DNA of 13,928 bases from Lentisphaeria bacterium (GTDB lineage Bacteria > Verrucomicrobiota > Lentisphaeria > Victivallales > GWF2-50-93), in the NCBI GenBank assembly GCA_020056205.1, contig JAGVIF010000247.1:1-13928 (forward strand), read 5' to 3'. Made by a program: the position numbers and the translations under genes. Each line of letters starts with the position of its first letter. The stretch's first letter is position 1. The notes under the pieces were generated by a model, which was not told where the DNA came from, did no database searches, and saw only the letters and a list, made by a program, of their open reading frames with translations. This document shows, piece by piece, positions 12,642 to 13,928 of the stretch.

Positions 12642-12705
12642 ATATTCACCGAAAGGACCTGTCTGCGCGCAACGCACAGGCAGGCGGGGTTCGGTGAATA
12701 TTTAC
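12638..12705. repeat. Palindromic element (copy 4) bridging two convergent stop codons
   Basis: Arms GTAAATATTCACCGAA (12638-12653) and complement (12690-12705) with a 36-base centre: AGGAC, a self-complementary block around CTGTCTGCGC ... GCACAGGCAGG, then CGGGG. Compared with the 7-47 copy this is the same centre carrying a 27-base insertion. Its left end supplies TAA to the glycosyltransferase, and its last base is the G of the ribD TAG stop. As a strong hairpin between convergent genes it is a candidate two-way terminator. Confidence 0.85.
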
Positions 12706-13721
12706 TATTCGGGATACCCTGATAGGATTATGTCGCCGCCTGAATGTTCCAATTTTAAATTCAGTAATTTTACCGCGTCGGCCAGTTTCCGGTTCTTGCC
12801 GCGAAAAGCAGGCGCGGCGAGTTCAGACCCGAGTATTAATGGAGCGAAATGAAGTTCTATCTTGTCAACCAATTGATTGTCAATCAATTCCGACGCGAGC
12901 ATTCCTCCGCCTTCGACAAGGATTGAAGTGATATTTTCTTTGCCGAGTTTTTTCAAGGCGTTCAACCATTCAGACCGCGAAGACGCTTTAAGCGCTCTGA
13001 CTTCTCCGCCGGCGGAATCAAAGAGTTTTTCCGCCTCCGCAGCCGTCATTGTTCTGCTCGCAACTATTCTCAACGGTTGTCTTTCTTTTCTGAAATCTCT
13101 CACCGTCAGCGAAGGTTTGTCCGCGCGCAAAGTGTTGCCGCCAATCAGTATAGCATCGGATGAAAGCCTTAATTTCTGAACCCGCTTCCTTGTTTTTTCG
13201 CATGTTATCCATTTTGACGCTCCACTGAAATCGGCGATTCTGCCGTCGAGAGTCATTGCCAGCTTCAAAGTGACAAAAGGCATTCCCTCAACTATCCACT
13301 TGAAAAATGATTCGTTGAGTTTGCGGCATTTTTCCTCAAGGACGCCTGTCTTAATTTCGATTCCGGCCTTTCCCAATATTTCAAAACCTTTTCCGGAATG
13401 TTTCGGGTTCGGATCGGAAACTCCGCATATCACTTTTTTAATTCCGGCCGTGATTATCGCGTCAACGCATGGAGGCGTTCTTCCATAAGTACAGCAAGGC
13501 TCGAGTGTTACATATAGATATGCCCCCCTTGCGGCCGCTTTTCCGGCAGAATTGATCGCATTTATTTCCGCATGCGCCCCGCCCGCCCGCCTGTGCCAGC
13601 CGCTGCCAACAATTCCGCCGTTTTTGACTAATAACGCCCCCGCCATCGGGTTCGGACTGACCTGCCCTCTCCCCTTCTCCGCTAGGCGAATCGCCATCGC
13701 CATGTATTGCTCATCTCTCAT
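12705..13721 (-). CDS. ribD: Bifunctional riboflavin deaminase/reductase RibD
   Basis: RibD carries out the second and third steps of riboflavin synthesis: deamination of the pyrimidine product of GTP cyclohydrolase II, then NADPH-dependent reduction of its ribose. The 338-residue protein has both domains. The deaminase (1-140) shows VSPNPMAGALLV, the zinc site HAE (His50, Glu52) and PCCTYGRTPPC (Cys76, Cys85). The reductase (about 145-338) shows FVTLKLAMTLDGRIA, SKWITCEKTRKRVQKLRLSSDAILIGGNTLRADKPSLTVR and ILVEGGGMLASELI. I start at the ATG at 13721 because GGAG lies nine bases upstream and family members begin MRDEQYM-like; the ATG at 13784 would add an atypical extension. No other rib genes and no FMN riboswitch are visible nearby. 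It contains no GCGAANTTCGC site. Confidence 0.96.
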   Translation of the reverse strand: MRDEQYMAMAIRLAEKGRGQVSPNPMAGALLVKNGGIVGSGWHRRAGGAHAEINAINSAGKAAARGAYLYVTLEPCCTYGRTPPCVDAIITAGIKKVICGVSDPNPKHSGKGFEILGKAGIEIKTGVLEEKCRKLNESFFKWIVEGMPFVTLKLAMTLDGRIADFSGASKWITCEKTRKRVQKLRLSSDAILIGGNTLRADKPSLTVRDFRKERQPLRIVASRTMTAAEAEKLFDSAGGEVRALKASSRSEWLNALKKLGKENITSILVEGGGMLASELIDNQLVDKIELHFAPLILGSELAAPAFRGKNRKLADAVKLLNLKLEHSGGDIILSGYPE

Positions 13722-13829
13722 CACAATTTTCTCCACAGTCAAAAATTCCCGGCAAAAACCAAAGATTCCGTTAACATAGCACAAAAGCGCGGTCTATCAC
13801 TGGTTGTCTTTTGTAAAATTTAGAATAAG

Positions 13830-13847
13830 GAGCCAATTGCAAAACTC
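13830..13847. repeat. Single terminus related to the insert at 1008-1114
   Basis: GAGCCAATTGCAAAACTC matches the left terminus at 1008-1025 at 17 of 18 positions. The opposite end is not found before the window ends, so it may be a truncated copy or the left end of one that continues. Confidence 0.55.
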
Positions 13848-13872
13848 AAAACCGATGCCGATGAAGGAGATT

Positions 13873-13928
13873 ATGAAATTCAGACAAGCCGCAAAACCGG
13901 AGGCATACCCAAAGCGGTATGTCGAGGA
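13873..13928 (+). CDS. Possible start of an unidentified gene (runs off the window)
   Basis: An open frame from ATG 13873 (MKFRQAAKPEAYPKRY...) continues to the last base. AAGGAG ends three bases before this ATG, which is closer than usual; in-frame ATGs at 13855 and 13861 have no ribosome site. Eighteen codons are too few to identify it. Confidence 0.35.
   Translation, partial: MKFRQAAKPEAYPKRYVE

Overview
The window looks like part of a chromosome of an uncultivated Gram-negative bacterium. A Kdo transferase (waaA) implies LPS. A Ser/Thr kinase with an N-terminal zinc ribbon, a divergent LexA and many small structured intergenic repeats suggest the PVC group (Lentisphaerota/Kiritimatiellota-like). 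That placement is inference from gene style, not a phylogeny. There is no phage, CRISPR, plasmid or classical transposase gene.

Layout. 1-200: stacked palindromic repeats, then truA (+). 998-1151: a second palindromic element at the truA stop. 1172-2896: a membrane-anchored or exported protein of unknown function (-). 2897-3458: non-coding, packed with 8-bp tandem repeats. 3459-7177: a tight minus-strand operon prfB-waaA-thiC with gaps of 1 and 16 nt. 7251-8327: M42 metallopeptidase (+), then tRNA-Leu(CAA) at 8418-8504 and a non-coding stretch with another 8-bp array. 8809-10672: minus-strand pair of a zinc-ribbon Ser/Thr kinase and an ArsR-type repressor. 10810-11460: a LexA-like repressor (+), divergent from the kinase. 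11628-12641: an MJ1255-type glycosyltransferase (+). 12705-13721: ribD (-), convergent, with a palindromic element exactly between the two stop codons. A possible partial gene runs off the right end.

Most genes are ordinary housekeeping: tRNA/rRNA modification, translation termination, LPS, thiamine and riboflavin synthesis. Three things are not. (1) The 11-bp palindrome GCGAANTTCGC occurs eight times, in all three reading frames and once between genes, where about 0.01 is expected by chance. (2) A family of small palindromic elements with a shared AGGACGGRG centre is built by successive nested insertions; two nested insertions can be read directly with their target-site duplications. (3) The LexA-like protein has Ala and Gly where the autoprotease Ser and Lys should be, so it should not self-cleave. 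A fourth pattern is a set of intergenic arrays whose unit sequences differ but whose period is always 8 bp.
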